From: Pricia antarctica
GTDB lineage: Bacteria; Bacteroidota; Bacteroidia; Flavobacteriales; Flavobacteriaceae
Direction of reading: 5' to 3'
NCBI GenBank assembly: GCA_011050085.1
Contig: DRGL01000062.1
Span: 32,608-96,607, forward strand
DNA: 64,000 bases
Part shown: piece by piece, positions 56,601 to 64,000 of the stretch
How the letters are laid out: each line of letters opens with the position of its first letter
Position numbering within the stretch: the first letter of the stretch is position 1
Translations under genes and position numbers: made by a program
Notes under the pieces: model-generated
The model's input: the letters and a program-made list of their open reading frames with translations, nothing else
Databases searched by the model: none
What the model was told of the DNA's origin: nothing

Positions 56601-58076
56601 CCCGAAGTCAGCCAATCCCGTAAAATCGAATTTTAGGTTTTCATCATCGGCCAAGAGGGTGCCGTCGAAGAGTTGGTCTTTTAAAATACCCGAAACCTTT
56701 ACGTTATTATACTCGTAATCATTAAAGTTTAGGGAATACACTTCTCCGATGACTTCCGTATTCAAAGTTTCCTGCACAAAACCCTTTCCTTCGACATTTA
56801 CATCAAGGGTTGTTTTACCCAACTTTGAATTTTCGATAAAGCCGCCCAAATCGAAATCGATAAGGGAAATAAATCCTTTATAGGTCGCATTATCGATATT
56901 ATTAATGTTCGATAAGTCTAGGTCTAGGTAACTACTACCAATGGCGGTGTTCAGGTTGACCTTGGTACGGATAGAGGTTTCGGTAACGGTGGCGTCGCCC
57001 CTGATGGTAAATTGACCCAGCTTTTCAAAGGATGATGGTATGGATTTACCTAAAATATTCGGCATCAACGAACGAAGCTCGTAATAGCTCGAACTTACAT
57101 TTTTAATATCGGCACGCATAAAAAAGGGCTTCGATACCGTAAATAAGTTCTTAAAATTAAAATCCCCTCGAATACCGGTATTGTCAGACTGTAGAAAAAG
57201 TTGCTCCGTATTCAAATCATTTAATACCCCGGACAAGTGAGAAGAGAAATTCACTTCTTTACCCTTGCCGAATTGATCGTATAGTAAGTTTATCTCATCG
57301 AAAGCCACGGTCGAATCATCAAAGTCTGCCGTAAGATTCACCTTGTTTAAGAAATCGGCAAAATCTTCCCTTTCGTAGTCAAAAACCAGATTGCCCTTCA
57401 AAAGGGATGCCGGTGTACGAATCTTAAGGGAATCGAAACGCATCTGCTGCTGTGTGTATTTGAAACGAGTAGCCATTTCGTTCACCTGAATGCCCCTATC
57501 GCTAATAAATGACATACCGCCAATATTGGCGGTCACTTCTGTTCCATCAATTTGGAAATCGGTAGCATTAATATTTAGTTCACTAAAGTTTAGCAGTTGA
57601 GGGCTAGTATTATTTTCATCGATCAGTTTAAAATTACTATTGGCAATCTTAACATTGGAAGACGAAAAAAAGAAAGAAGGTCTATTGGGATCTTTAGGTC
57701 TACCATCATCAAGCTTATCAATAAAAACTTCTAAATTGGTACTTGTGGTATCACGATACGTTTTCAGCTTAAAATCAAGCCTGTCAATAGCGATATCTCC
57801 GAATTCCAATTTTCCTTTAATCAGATTGCGAACACTCAAAATTGATGTGGTAAGATCGTTGACATAGAACAAAGTGTCTCTACGATAATCTTGAATATGT
57901 ACACCCTTTAGGTTGGTATTCCATGATATTAATGAAATGCGCAGCTTTTCGATACTGATGTGTGTGCCGAAATCTTTGTTTATCGTGTCAGCTGCATATC
58001 GTGCAAAACCCGTCTGAACAATGGGCAGGGAAAGTATGAGCGTACCCAAAACACAGATCAACAGTAGCACCAGCAC
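53643..58076 (-). CDS. TamB-family translocation/assembly protein
   Basis: A 1477-residue protein, the largest in the window. One N-terminal membrane anchor is followed by a long beta-rich AsmA/TamB-type repeat region with recurring D-LN-F and LKG-L patterns, and a C-terminal DUF490 domain (about 1150-1450). TamB-like proteins bridge inner and outer membrane and carry phospholipids. The best standard start is GTG at 58076, but this drops a basic segment (KKLRKILIRT) that normally precedes the anchor; the frame stays open to 58121 and holds only non-standard starts (CTG at 58100, ATC at 58109). Divergent from tsaD. Confidence 0.88.
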   Translation of the reverse strand: MLVLLLICVLGTLILSLPIVQTGFARYAADTINKDFGTHISIEKLRISLISWNTNLKGVHIQDYRRDTLFYVNDLTTSILSVRNLIKGKLEFGDIAIDRLDFKLKTYRDTTSTNLEVFIDKLDDGRPKDPNRPSFFFSSSNVKIANSNFKLIDENNTSPQLLNFSELNINATDFQIDGTEVTANIGGMSFISDRGIQVNEMATRFKYTQQQMRFDSLKIRTPASLLKGNLVFDYEREDFADFLNKVNLTADFDDSTVAFDEINLLYDQFGKGKEVNFSSHLSGVLNDLNTEQLFLQSDNTGIRGDFNFKNLFTVSKPFFMRADIKNVSSSYYELRSLMPNILGKSIPSSFEKLGQFTIRGDATVTETSIRTKVNLNTAIGSSYLDLDLSNINNIDNATYKGFISLIDFDLGGFIENSKLGKTTLDVNVEGKGFVQETLNTEVIGEVYSLNFNDYEYNNVKVSGILKDQLFDGTLLADDENLKFDFTGLADFGSVRNDFNFIANVEYADLKQLNFINDSVSIFKGSINMNITGNTFDDIEGDVNFTKTVFKNKNDVYYFEDFKVSSNFENDSIRIIDINSPDIITGYLKGNFKVRELGKLLQNSLGSIYTNYRPFEISSGQTLAFNFKIYNKIVDVFFPEVKFDPNTFIKGDIVADKGDFKLNFKSPSIVAYGNEADDIDIRIDNKNPLFNTFISVGDLSNSYYDVKDFNLINTTLKDTLFFRTEFKGGSEFDDSYNLNFYHTFNANNKSVIGLKTSDVSFKGNTWTLNKDNDNKNKVIFNSTLDSINIEEIVMNNDQEEQIRLRGELADSTYKDLELQFKIVSLNKIAPAIDSLKLKGEVNGTLNILQKDDIYLPSSNLAIEDFSINDIRLGDLTVGIVGNKDLTDFSVNSQLVDKGIEKMLVFGNIDNKSDTPEANLSVELKNFDLEPFAPLGEPILSNIRGDISGSAKILGPVNNPEFTGLLTLNNAGLGVPYLNVDYSFGPESRVNLYDQTFDFENVLVTDVAKKTQASLNGTISHSFFKDWVLDLNVDTNGNRFLILNTEFEEEILYYGTGYLNGNGRIFGPTKALNIKVEGETARGTSLKIPLSDVASVGDYSFINFVEKNKLQSIDEQRTLDGFEGLELTFDLDVTPDAEVEIVTDIETGSSLKGSGVGIILIRINTRGAFEMFGDFVVVDGEYNYKFGGVINKTFKVKPGGTLVWNREPLKALLNLEAVYALNANPAPLLDDPGYTRRIPTEVVIRLTEELESPNIEFNIDFPGTNSIVQSELEYRLQDPAVEERNALFLLAQGSFVNDQTGINQQAVTGNLLQSASGILNQVLGENEKFNLGLSYEQGFIDRTSDFQTESRVGVTVSTQISDRVLFNGKVGVPVGGSTETVVAGNFEIQLLLNEQGTLSAKFFNRENEIREYLADRLGYTQGVGLQYEVDFDSFRALFRKIMQRDGESKKELPPADKVPTAVMGRDSLLQFYSKTKGRR

Positions 58077-58282
58077 GGTGCGAATCAGTATTTTTCTCAG
58101 CTTTTTGATAAATTCTAGATGTTAGATATGCTCTATGGGTCTACGCAAATAATAATTAATACATATCGGTCTGACAGGTCTCTTGATTTCGCATAATTCC
58201 ACGCTCAACAACCGATATGGACAAATTTTGTTATTTAGCCCCTAAATTAAATAACTTTACGACCAAATTTTATTCCAAACTG

Positions 58283-59311
58283 TTGAAAGAACAAGATATT
58301 TATATTCTCGCCATTGAATCCTCTTGTGATGACACTTCAGCTGCCGTTTTAAGGGGAAAAGAAGTATTAAGCAATGTAGTCGCCACCCAACAAATACATG
58401 AACAATATGGGGGAGTCGTACCCGAATTGGCTTCGCGTGCGCACCAACAACATATCGTTCCGGTGGTACATCAAGCCTTGGCCAAAGCAAATATCGACAA
58501 AAAAGCGGTATCTGCCATAGCTTTTACGCGCGGACCGGGGCTTATGGGTTCACTTCTGGTGGGCACTTCATTTGCAAAATCCCTTGCCCTAGGTCTGGAA
58601 ATTCCGCTCATTGAAGTAAATCATATGCAAGCCCATATTTTATCCCATTTTATAGAAGATTCGAATAGCAGCGTACCTGATTTCCCATTTTTGGCATTGA
58701 CCATAAGCGGTGGGCATACCCAGATTGTTATGGTGAAGGACTACTTTGAGATGGAAATATTAGGTGAAACTTTAGATGATGCCGTGGGCGAGGCTTTCGA
58801 CAAAAGCGCTAAAATACTTGGATTACCCTATCCAGGCGGACCATTGGTCGACAAATATGCCCAGTCTGGCAATCCCGATGCTTTTCCGTTTCCAAGACCT
58901 AAAGTAGAGGGACTAAATTTTAGTTTTAGTGGCTTGAAAACGAGTATCCTCTATTTTGTACAGCGGGAAACGGCCAAAAATCCGGATTTTATAAAGCATA
59001 ATTTAGAGGATGTATGTGCCTCAATCCAGAAGACAATCATTGGAATTTTGATGGCCAAACTTAAGAAAGCCTCTAAACAGACTGAAATTAAACGGATTGC
59101 AATTGGCGGTGGTGTTTCCGCTAATTCCGGTATTAGGGATGCATTAAAACGGGCCGAGGCGAAACACGGCTGGTCGACGTATATGCCAAAATTTGAGTAC
59201 TGCACCGACAATGCCGCAATGATCGGTATTGTAGGATATTTTAAATACAGGCAAGGTAAATTTACAGATCAAGGCATAACGGCTAAGGCTAGGTATGCTA
59301 TTGAAGACTAG
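58283..59311 (+). CDS. tsaD: tRNA N6-threonylcarbamoyladenosine transferase TsaD
   Basis: A 342-residue ASKHA-fold enzyme with IESSCDDTSAAV at residue 9, the iron-binding His pair in NHMQAHILSHF near residue 112, and ISGGHTQIV near 138. With TsaB, TsaC and TsaE it makes t6A37 in tRNAs that read ANN codons. The frame is open to an ATG at 58217, but TTG at 58283 (MKEQDIYILAIESS) matches the family start, and a promoter-like box (TAACTTTA, 58252-58259) sits between the two, so TTG is preferred. Confidence 0.9.
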   Translation: MKEQDIYILAIESSCDDTSAAVLRGKEVLSNVVATQQIHEQYGGVVPELASRAHQQHIVPVVHQALAKANIDKKAVSAIAFTRGPGLMGSLLVGTSFAKSLALGLEIPLIEVNHMQAHILSHFIEDSNSSVPDFPFLALTISGGHTQIVMVKDYFEMEILGETLDDAVGEAFDKSAKILGLPYPGGPLVDKYAQSGNPDAFPFPRPKVEGLNFSFSGLKTSILYFVQRETAKNPDFIKHNLEDVCASIQKTIIGILMAKLKKASKQTEIKRIAIGGGVSANSGIRDALKRAEAKHGWSTYMPKFEYCTDNAAMIGIVGYFKYRQGKFTDQGITAKARYAIED

Positions 59312-59408
59312 TTATTTAATATGTTCAGTTTAATTATAAAACCGTAAGCTCGTTAGATATTTTTTACCCTCCTAATTGTATTGAGCCAGCTGAAATAAAA
59401 CTTTTCCG

Positions 59409-59416
59409 TACTTTAG
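59409..59416 (+). promoter_or_regulatory. Possible -7 box (TACTTTAG) immediately before rsmE
   Basis: One base off TAnnTTTG and ending 6 nt before the ATG at 59422, the same close spacing as at 6376 and 34101. Confidence 0.35.
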
Positions 59417-59421
59417 TTCCT

Positions 59422-60129
59422 ATGCAACTATTCTATACTCCCGATCTTGACAAAGATGCATCGCAGTTCACTTTTCCGGAAGATGAAAGCAAACATATCG
59501 TAAAAGTATTGCGGAAGAAGTCCAACGATACGTTACACATTACCAATGGTAAAGGTTTACTTTTTGAGGCAAAAATTAAGGATGCCAATCCCAAAAAGTG
59601 TAGTGTAGAAATCATTTCGGAAACTAAAAAGCACAAAAAGAGATATTGGTTTCATCTCGTTGTTGCCCCTACAAAATCAAACGATCGTTTCGAATGGTTT
59701 TTGGAAAAGGCGACTGAAATCGGGGTAAGTGAGATAACCCCAATTATCTGCGAACACTCTAAACGTAAAACCGTAAAACTTGAGCGATTGCAAAAGGTTG
59801 TGCAGTCGGCCATGAAACAGAGCCTACGGTCTTATCTTCCGAAATTGAACGAAGCAGTCACACTAAACGAATTTCTTAAAAAGGAACACAACGGGCTTTT
59901 ATTTATAGCGCACTGTGCAGAGCACGGAAGAGTTGATTTAAAAAGAAGAATTGCCCCTGACCATGATGTTACTATATTAATAGGTCCTGAAGGTGATTTT
60001 TCAGATGCTGAAATTCAATTGGCCAAAGAAAAGGAATTTGTGGCCGTGTCCCTCGGAGAGGCGAGATTACGCACAGAAACAGCGGCCGTTGTAGCCTGTT
60101 CAACCATAAATTTGATCAATGATCGATGA
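59422..60129 (+). CDS. rsmE: 16S rRNA m3U1498 methyltransferase RsmE
   Basis: A 235-residue SPOUT methyltransferase. An N-terminal PUA-like domain (about 1-70) is followed by the knot domain with LIGPEGDFSDAEI near residue 190 and SLGEARLRTETAAV near 213, the SAM-binding motifs of RsmE. It methylates U1498 of 16S rRNA in the mature small subunit. Standard length. Confidence 0.95.
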   Translation: MQLFYTPDLDKDASQFTFPEDESKHIVKVLRKKSNDTLHITNGKGLLFEAKIKDANPKKCSVEIISETKKHKKRYWFHLVVAPTKSNDRFEWFLEKATEIGVSEITPIICEHSKRKTVKLERLQKVVQSAMKQSLRSYLPKLNEAVTLNEFLKKEHNGLLFIAHCAEHGRVDLKRRIAPDHDVTILIGPEGDFSDAEIQLAKEKEFVAVSLGEARLRTETAAVVACSTINLINDR

Positions 60130-60152
60130 TTCCCTATCTCAAATCGGAAATC

Positions 60153-60304
60153 TTATCGAATAACAGCAGATTTTGCCGCTCCGGTAATATCTAAATTTTG
60201 ATTCTCAGCCAAAAGTAGTAAGCTTATCTTCTCGTTGGTTTTGACAATATCGGGAATCTTCATACATGATATTCCATCATTTTCGTTTACGGCAATTTTT
60301 TTTT
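60153..60304 (-). pseudogene. Out-of-frame C-terminal remnant of the DUF1223 gene
   Basis: In the frame shifted by one base at the A9 run, the minus strand reads IAVNENDGISCMKIPDIVK and further to NLDITGAAKSAVIR before a TAA at 60153-60155. It has no start of its own and joins exactly to the upstream frame if one A is removed, so it is the displaced 3' end of the same gene, either through mutation, a slippery site or a base-calling error. Confidence 0.75.
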
Positions 60305-60942
60305 ACGGCAACCACAATATTACTATTGGTCAAACTGCGGTTGCGATTTTCTCCTCGATTAACTTTGGTAGTTCGTTGGTCTAGTACCAGGACTGACCTG
60401 AGATTTTTATCGGTAAAATTTCCCTTAATCTTATAGGCAAAAGTAATGCTGTCACTATTCCCGTTTACACTAGATAGCACAATCTCATTCTCAGGCGTCA
60501 AACTTTCAAACCTTTGTATCGCACCGGCTACCAGACTAGCATTAGAACCTACAAAGTGTTCTTTTCCATTTACGACAAGTTCAGGTGTATAATTACTCCT
60601 ACTTTTAAGCTTACTATTATACTTACGCTGTCTTTCAGTGTTTTTAGCATTGCTGAAAGGGTCTTGCCAACCGATATAGTTCCAATAGTCTATGTGATAA
60701 GACAATGCAAATACCGTATTTTCGTTCTTTTGTTTTACAGAATTCAATAGAATATCCGCCGGTGGACAGCTAGAACAGCCTTGACTAGTAAACAGTTCTA
60801 AAACCACGATCGGCAAGTAATTTTTGTTTTCGTTTACGCACTTTTCGGTATTATTGGTGGTGGATCGATGAACATTAGTAAAAGCCATAAAGGCCACTCC
60901 TATCGAAACAATTAATGGAATAGCAATTTTTTTAAGGCTCAT
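60277..60942 (-). CDS. DUF1223 exported thioredoxin-like protein, C-terminus lost by frameshift
   Basis: The readable frame encodes 221 residues: a signal-like N-terminus (IPLIVSIGVAFMAF), a DUF1223 domain with LELFTSQGCSSCPPAD (Cys56, Cys59 redox-type pair) and a beta-rich second part. At an A9 run (60296-60304) the frame departs into a short basic tail and stops at 60277. With A8 the frame would continue for 42 more codons to a TAA at 60153-60155 and give a 262-residue protein. DUF1223 proteins are secreted and of uncertain role, possibly thiol-disulfide chemistry. Confidence 0.8.
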   Translation of the reverse strand: MSLKKIAIPLIVSIGVAFMAFTNVHRSTTNNTEKCVNENKNYLPIVVLELFTSQGCSSCPPADILLNSVKQKNENTVFALSYHIDYWNYIGWQDPFSNAKNTERQRKYNSKLKSRSNYTPELVVNGKEHFVGSNASLVAGAIQRFESLTPENEIVLSSVNGNSDSITFAYKIKGNFTDKNLRSVLVLDQRTTKVNRGENRNRSLTNSNIVVAVKKNCRKRK

Positions 60943-60974
60943 AATGCATATTTTTGATAAATATTATTTGACCT

Positions 60975-61652
60975 ATGATACGTATAATGTTGAGTCGTTC
61001 GAATCTGAGTAGACTTACGCTTTACTTTGCTTTTATCATGCTGGGTTTTACCTTGGCCAACGCACAACAAATCGCTGTATTAAAATATAATGGTGGTGGT
61101 GATTGGTATGGCAATCCGACGGCACTACCCAATCTGATACGATTTTGCAATGCTAATATAGGTACTAAGATTGCCGAGAAACCAGAAACCGTAGAAGTGG
61201 GAAGCTCGACCATATTTCAATACCCTTTTTTGCACATGACGGGCCACGGCAATGTCGTTTTTTCGCAAGATGAGGCCGACAACCTGCGCACTTATTTGTT
61301 ATCTGGAGGATTTTTACATATCGACGATAACTTTGGTATGGCCCCCTATCTCAAAAAAGAGCTTGTCAAGGTATTTCCCGATAGCGAATTGGAAGAACTC
61401 GGAACGGACCATCCCATTTTCAAGACCGTCTATCCATTTCCGGATGGCTTGCCCAAAATACACGAACATGATGGAAAACGACCACAGGCCTTTGGCGTAA
61501 TTCACGAAAATCGATTGGTGTTACTTTTTACATTTGAAAGTGATATTGGTGATGGATGGGAAGATCCTTCCGTACATAATGACCCGGAAGCTATTCGTAA
61601 AAAGGCATTGGAAATGGGCGCTAATATAATAGCCTACGCTTTCGAAAAATAA
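60975..61652 (+). CDS. Exported DUF4159 protein
   Basis: A 225-residue protein with a signal peptide (FAFIMLGFTLANA/QQ) and a DUF4159 domain: LKYNGGGDWYGNP at the start of the mature part, then MTGHGNVVFS and LLSGGFLHIDDNFG. The fold is thought to be glutamine-amidotransferase-like (flavodoxin type), but catalytic activity is unproven. It is found with aerotolerance-type operons in other bacteria; here it is the first of three close genes (14- and 7-nt gaps) with a transporter and a methyltransferase. Confidence 0.85.
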   Translation: MIRIMLSRSNLSRLTLYFAFIMLGFTLANAQQIAVLKYNGGGDWYGNPTALPNLIRFCNANIGTKIAEKPETVEVGSSTIFQYPFLHMTGHGNVVFSQDEADNLRTYLLSGGFLHIDDNFGMAPYLKKELVKVFPDSELEELGTDHPIFKTVYPFPDGLPKIHEHDGKRPQAFGVIHENRLVLLFTFESDIGDGWEDPSVHNDPEAIRKKALEMGANIIAYAFEK

Positions 61653-61666
61653 CCAAAGGATTACAA

Positions 61667-62767
61667 ATGACCTCAAAGACAATATCAAATGGAATTTTAA
61701 GAGCACTGGCCATAGTTTTTGGCATTTGCTTACTCTTCTATTTCCTATGGAAAATTCAATCTGTAATTGCCTATTTAACCATTGCGGCTGTAGTTGCACT
61801 TATTGGAAGCCCCATTGTGTATTTCTTGAGAACAACATTAAAATTTCCGAATCTTTTGGCGGTAATATTCACCATTCTTTTATTACTAGGACTATTTGCA
61901 GGCATCTTCGTACTGTTTGTTCCTCTTTTGACAGAACAGGGCAAGAACTTGTCCCTTCTTGATATTGACGCCCTTCAGCAAAACATCGATTCACTCTATA
62001 GTGAGATTATCCAATATTTTGGGGCCTCACCGCAAAGTTTTAATCAACTGCTTCAAGAAACGGATATTGAAAAGAATTTTCTGGCTCGTTTAGATGTCGG
62101 TTTTATACCCAATTTTTTAAATTTGTTTTTAGAAACGCTAAGCACTGCAAGTGTGGGACTATTCTCGGTGCTTTTTATTTCTTTTTTCTTTTTGAAAGAC
62201 CGTTTATTGTTAGAAAAAGGAATTTTGGCTTTCGTGCCCAAAACAAATGAGACAAAAACTAAAAATTCAATAACGAAAATAAACGGACTACTATCGCGAT
62301 ATTTTGTAGGTCTGTTATTACAAATTTTTGTGCTTTTCGTTATCTATAGTATTACCTTACTTATAGTCGGTATTGAAAATGCTATCGTAATTGCCTTTCT
62401 CTGCGCACTCTTCAACGTCATACCCTACGTAGGTCCGATTATCGGTGGATTGATTATGATAGTGCTTACCATGACGAGTAACTTGGGTTCGGATTTCAGT
62501 ACCGTAATACTTCCCAAGGCGGGATATGTTTTTATAGGTTTGGCCGTGGGTCAAGTAGTGGATAATTTCTTCTCTCAACCCTTGATTTTTTCCAATAGCG
62601 TCAAATCCCATCCCCTTGAAATTTTCTTGATTATTATCATTGCGGGCTTGCTGTTCGGAATCGTCGGAATGATTGTTGCTATACCCGGATATACCGCGTT
62701 AAAAGTGATTTTAAAGGAATTTCTGGCCGATAATAAGCTGGTGAAATCCTTAACAAGAAGTTTATAG
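61667..62767 (+). CDS. AI-2E family transporter (PerM/YdiK type)
   Basis: A 366-residue inner-membrane protein with about eight helices: two at the N-terminus (residues 11-55), one near 60-85, a soluble stretch 90-145, and a C-terminal group with the conserved NVIPYVGPIIGG near residue 246 and a terminal VGMIVAIPGYTALK segment. Members export small molecules or ions; AI-2 transport has been shown only for a few, so no substrate is assigned. Confidence 0.88.
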   Translation: MTSKTISNGILRALAIVFGICLLFYFLWKIQSVIAYLTIAAVVALIGSPIVYFLRTTLKFPNLLAVIFTILLLLGLFAGIFVLFVPLLTEQGKNLSLLDIDALQQNIDSLYSEIIQYFGASPQSFNQLLQETDIEKNFLARLDVGFIPNFLNLFLETLSTASVGLFSVLFISFFFLKDRLLLEKGILAFVPKTNETKTKNSITKINGLLSRYFVGLLLQIFVLFVIYSITLLIVGIENAIVIAFLCALFNVIPYVGPIIGGLIMIVLTMTSNLGSDFSTVILPKAGYVFIGLAVGQVVDNFFSQPLIFSNSVKSHPLEIFLIIIIAGLLFGIVGMIVAIPGYTALKVILKEFLADNKLVKSLTRSL

Positions 62768-62774
62768 CATAGCT

Positions 62775-63953
62775 ATGAACGAAAACATTTTAAATACCGA
62801 TGTTCAAAATTTCATTCGCGAAAATCTGAATATCGACATCGTTTCAGTGCTATTTAAAAAACCGTTTTTTGATAGCATTTCCAACCAAGAAATAGCACAA
62901 CAGTTAGAGGCTCGAAAAAAATCCGAAAAAAAGTTACCTACTTGGTTCTCAACTTTTGATATTTATTACCCCGACCCCCTAAACATTGAACAAACATCCT
63001 CAGAAATTACCGCAGCCTATAAATCCGAAATCATTTTGGGAAAATCCGTTGTGGATATTACTGGGGGATTTGGTGTGGACAGCTTTTTTTTCAGCAAGAA
63101 ATGTGAGCATGTTTTTCATTGTGAAATCAATCGGGAACTATCCGAAATAGCATCCCATAATTTCAGGAAACTAGGAGCCACGAACATAAAGACCGAAGCC
63201 CAAAATGGAATCGAGTTTTTAAGGAATTCCAAAACAAGATTCGATTGGGTATATGTTGACCCATCGCGAAGAAATGAACGTAAAGGGAAAGTTTTTCAAT
63301 TGTCAGACTGTCAACCCGACCTTACTACGGAATTGAATTTGTTATTTGAAAAATCGGATAATATTTTAGTAAAGACGTCACCTTTGCTTGACTTCTCCAT
63401 CGGTATTTCGGAATTACGAAATGCAAAGGAAATTCATGTTGTTGCCGTTGATAATGAAGTAAAGGAATTGTTATGGCTTCTCAAAAAAGATTATTCTGGA
63501 GAAATACATATTAAAACTGTCAATTATACAAAAGCTATTACTGAGAACTTTGATTTTCGATTATTAGATGAAAAAAAGACTACCGCTCAGTTATCCCTCC
63601 CGCTATCCTATTTATACGAGCCTAATGCTGCAATCCTAAAATCGGGAGCGTTCAAGCTTCTTGGGAATCAATTCGGTATAAAGAAACTGCATCCGAACAC
63701 CCATTTATACACATTTGACAAACTCATAGATTTTCCAGGCCGTAGATTTAAAATAAATGAAGCTTTGCCGTATACGAAAAAGAATATGAGATTTTTGAAT
63801 ATTTATCAAGCTAACATCAGCACACGTAATTTTCCCGAGAGCGTGTTTGCTATTCGAAAAAAGTTCAAAATTAAGGATGGGGGAGAACACTATCTCTTTT
63901 TTACGAGCGATTTAGATAAAAGGAGAATGGTCTTATCTTGTTCAAAACTTTAA
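62775..63953 (+). CDS. Class I SAM-dependent methyltransferase with THUMP-like domain
   Basis: A 392-residue protein. The N-terminal 70 residues are helical, then comes a Rossmann methyltransferase core with VVDITGGFGVDSFFFSK (SAM loop, near residue 96) and DWVYVDPSRRNERKGKVF (a DPSRR catalytic-type motif near 158), and a C-terminal THUMP-like RNA-binding part (about 300-392). This arrangement is a known Bacteroidota family presumed to modify RNA; its target is not known. Last gene of the DUF4159 unit; its ATG is 7 nt after the transporter stop. Confidence 0.85.
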   Translation: MNENILNTDVQNFIRENLNIDIVSVLFKKPFFDSISNQEIAQQLEARKKSEKKLPTWFSTFDIYYPDPLNIEQTSSEITAAYKSEIILGKSVVDITGGFGVDSFFFSKKCEHVFHCEINRELSEIASHNFRKLGATNIKTEAQNGIEFLRNSKTRFDWVYVDPSRRNERKGKVFQLSDCQPDLTTELNLLFEKSDNILVKTSPLLDFSIGISELRNAKEIHVVAVDNEVKELLWLLKKDYSGEIHIKTVNYTKAITENFDFRLLDEKKTTAQLSLPLSYLYEPNAAILKSGAFKLLGNQFGIKKLHPNTHLYTFDKLIDFPGRRFKINEALPYTKKNMRFLNIYQANISTRNFPESVFAIRKKFKIKDGGEHYLFFTSDLDKRRMVLSCSKL

Positions 63954-64000
63954 ATAAAAGATCTAACCAACTTTCCACAAATAAAAGGTCTTTTGATTCA

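Noticed and set aside
63968..63994. AAAAGA/TCTTTT repeat after the last gene
   Set aside because: Imperfect stem with a long loop at the window edge; cannot be judged as a terminator.

Overview
The window looks like a chromosomal segment of a marine-type member of the Bacteroidota, most likely family Flavobacteriaceae. The grounds are the gene content and order (WbqC-family protein, OstA-like/TPR/DUF368/AroE/DUF349 block, amidase back to back with LptD, MlaD next to two Fe-S proteins, TamB back to back with TsaD), the near absence of Shine-Dalgarno sequences, and repeated -7 promoter boxes of the Bacteroidota type TAnnTTTG. The genus cannot be fixed from what is visible. There is no CRISPR array, insertion sequence, prophage, tRNA or rRNA; this is core genome, with about 54 genes packed tightly.

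Layout. 1-612 is the 5' part of a WbqC-family gene cut by the window edge. 843-5810 (minus) is a molybdenum cofactor operon, moaD-moaE-moaA-moaC-mobA-moeB, ending in a TSUP anion exporter; it supplies cofactor to molybdoenzymes that lie outside the window. 6388-13646 (plus) holds an RNA 2'-O-methyltransferase, an M48 protease, a bifunctional RelA/SpoT enzyme, a Fur-family regulator coupled to purA, and an SDR. 13852-23662 (plus) is an envelope and housekeeping block: OstA/LptA-like protein, a class III aminotransferase, a TPR protein, two tandem DUF368 membrane proteins, aroE and a DUF349 protein. 23671-27330 carries a very large HEAT/propeller/cytochrome c protein and a divergent small cytochrome c. 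27369-29853 (minus) is a coiled-coil gene, zapA, a 6S RNA and rny. 30259-36780 is mixed: an M23 peptidase, secreted proteins of unknown function, a cysteine desulfurase, an Smr protein and three small membrane proteins. 36858-46835 (minus) holds ornithine aminotransferase, a GH3/serine-hydrolase fusion, an Fe-S electron-transfer pair, an MCE (MlaD-type) protein and an amidase. 46961-50128 is lptD and ridA. 50304-53379 (minus) is a BadF-type sugar kinase and the glycolytic pair pfkA-gapA. 53643-58076 is TamB. 58283-63953 is tsaD, rsmE, a DUF1223 gene broken at a homopolymer, a DUF4159 protein, an AI-2E-family transporter and a THUMP-like methyltransferase.

Main themes. Outer-membrane biogenesis is heavily represented (OstA-like, LptD, MCE, TamB), together with peptidoglycan turnover (M23, amidase, GH3-hydrolase, nearby sugar kinase). 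Points most worth a second look are: a DUF1223 gene frameshifted at an A9 tract whose missing C-terminus reads intact in the next frame; a 6S RNA between zapA and rny with its own U-tract; promoter boxes only 5-6 nt before start codons, suggesting leaderless mRNAs; many TTG starts; a 7-bp tandem repeat at the end of a gene; a cysteine cluster inserted in ornithine aminotransferase; and a MoeB that has lost its zinc cysteines. I saw no clear candidate for a wholly new defence or metabolic system; the least explained conserved unit is the Fe-S protein pair with its small partner at 41246-44070.
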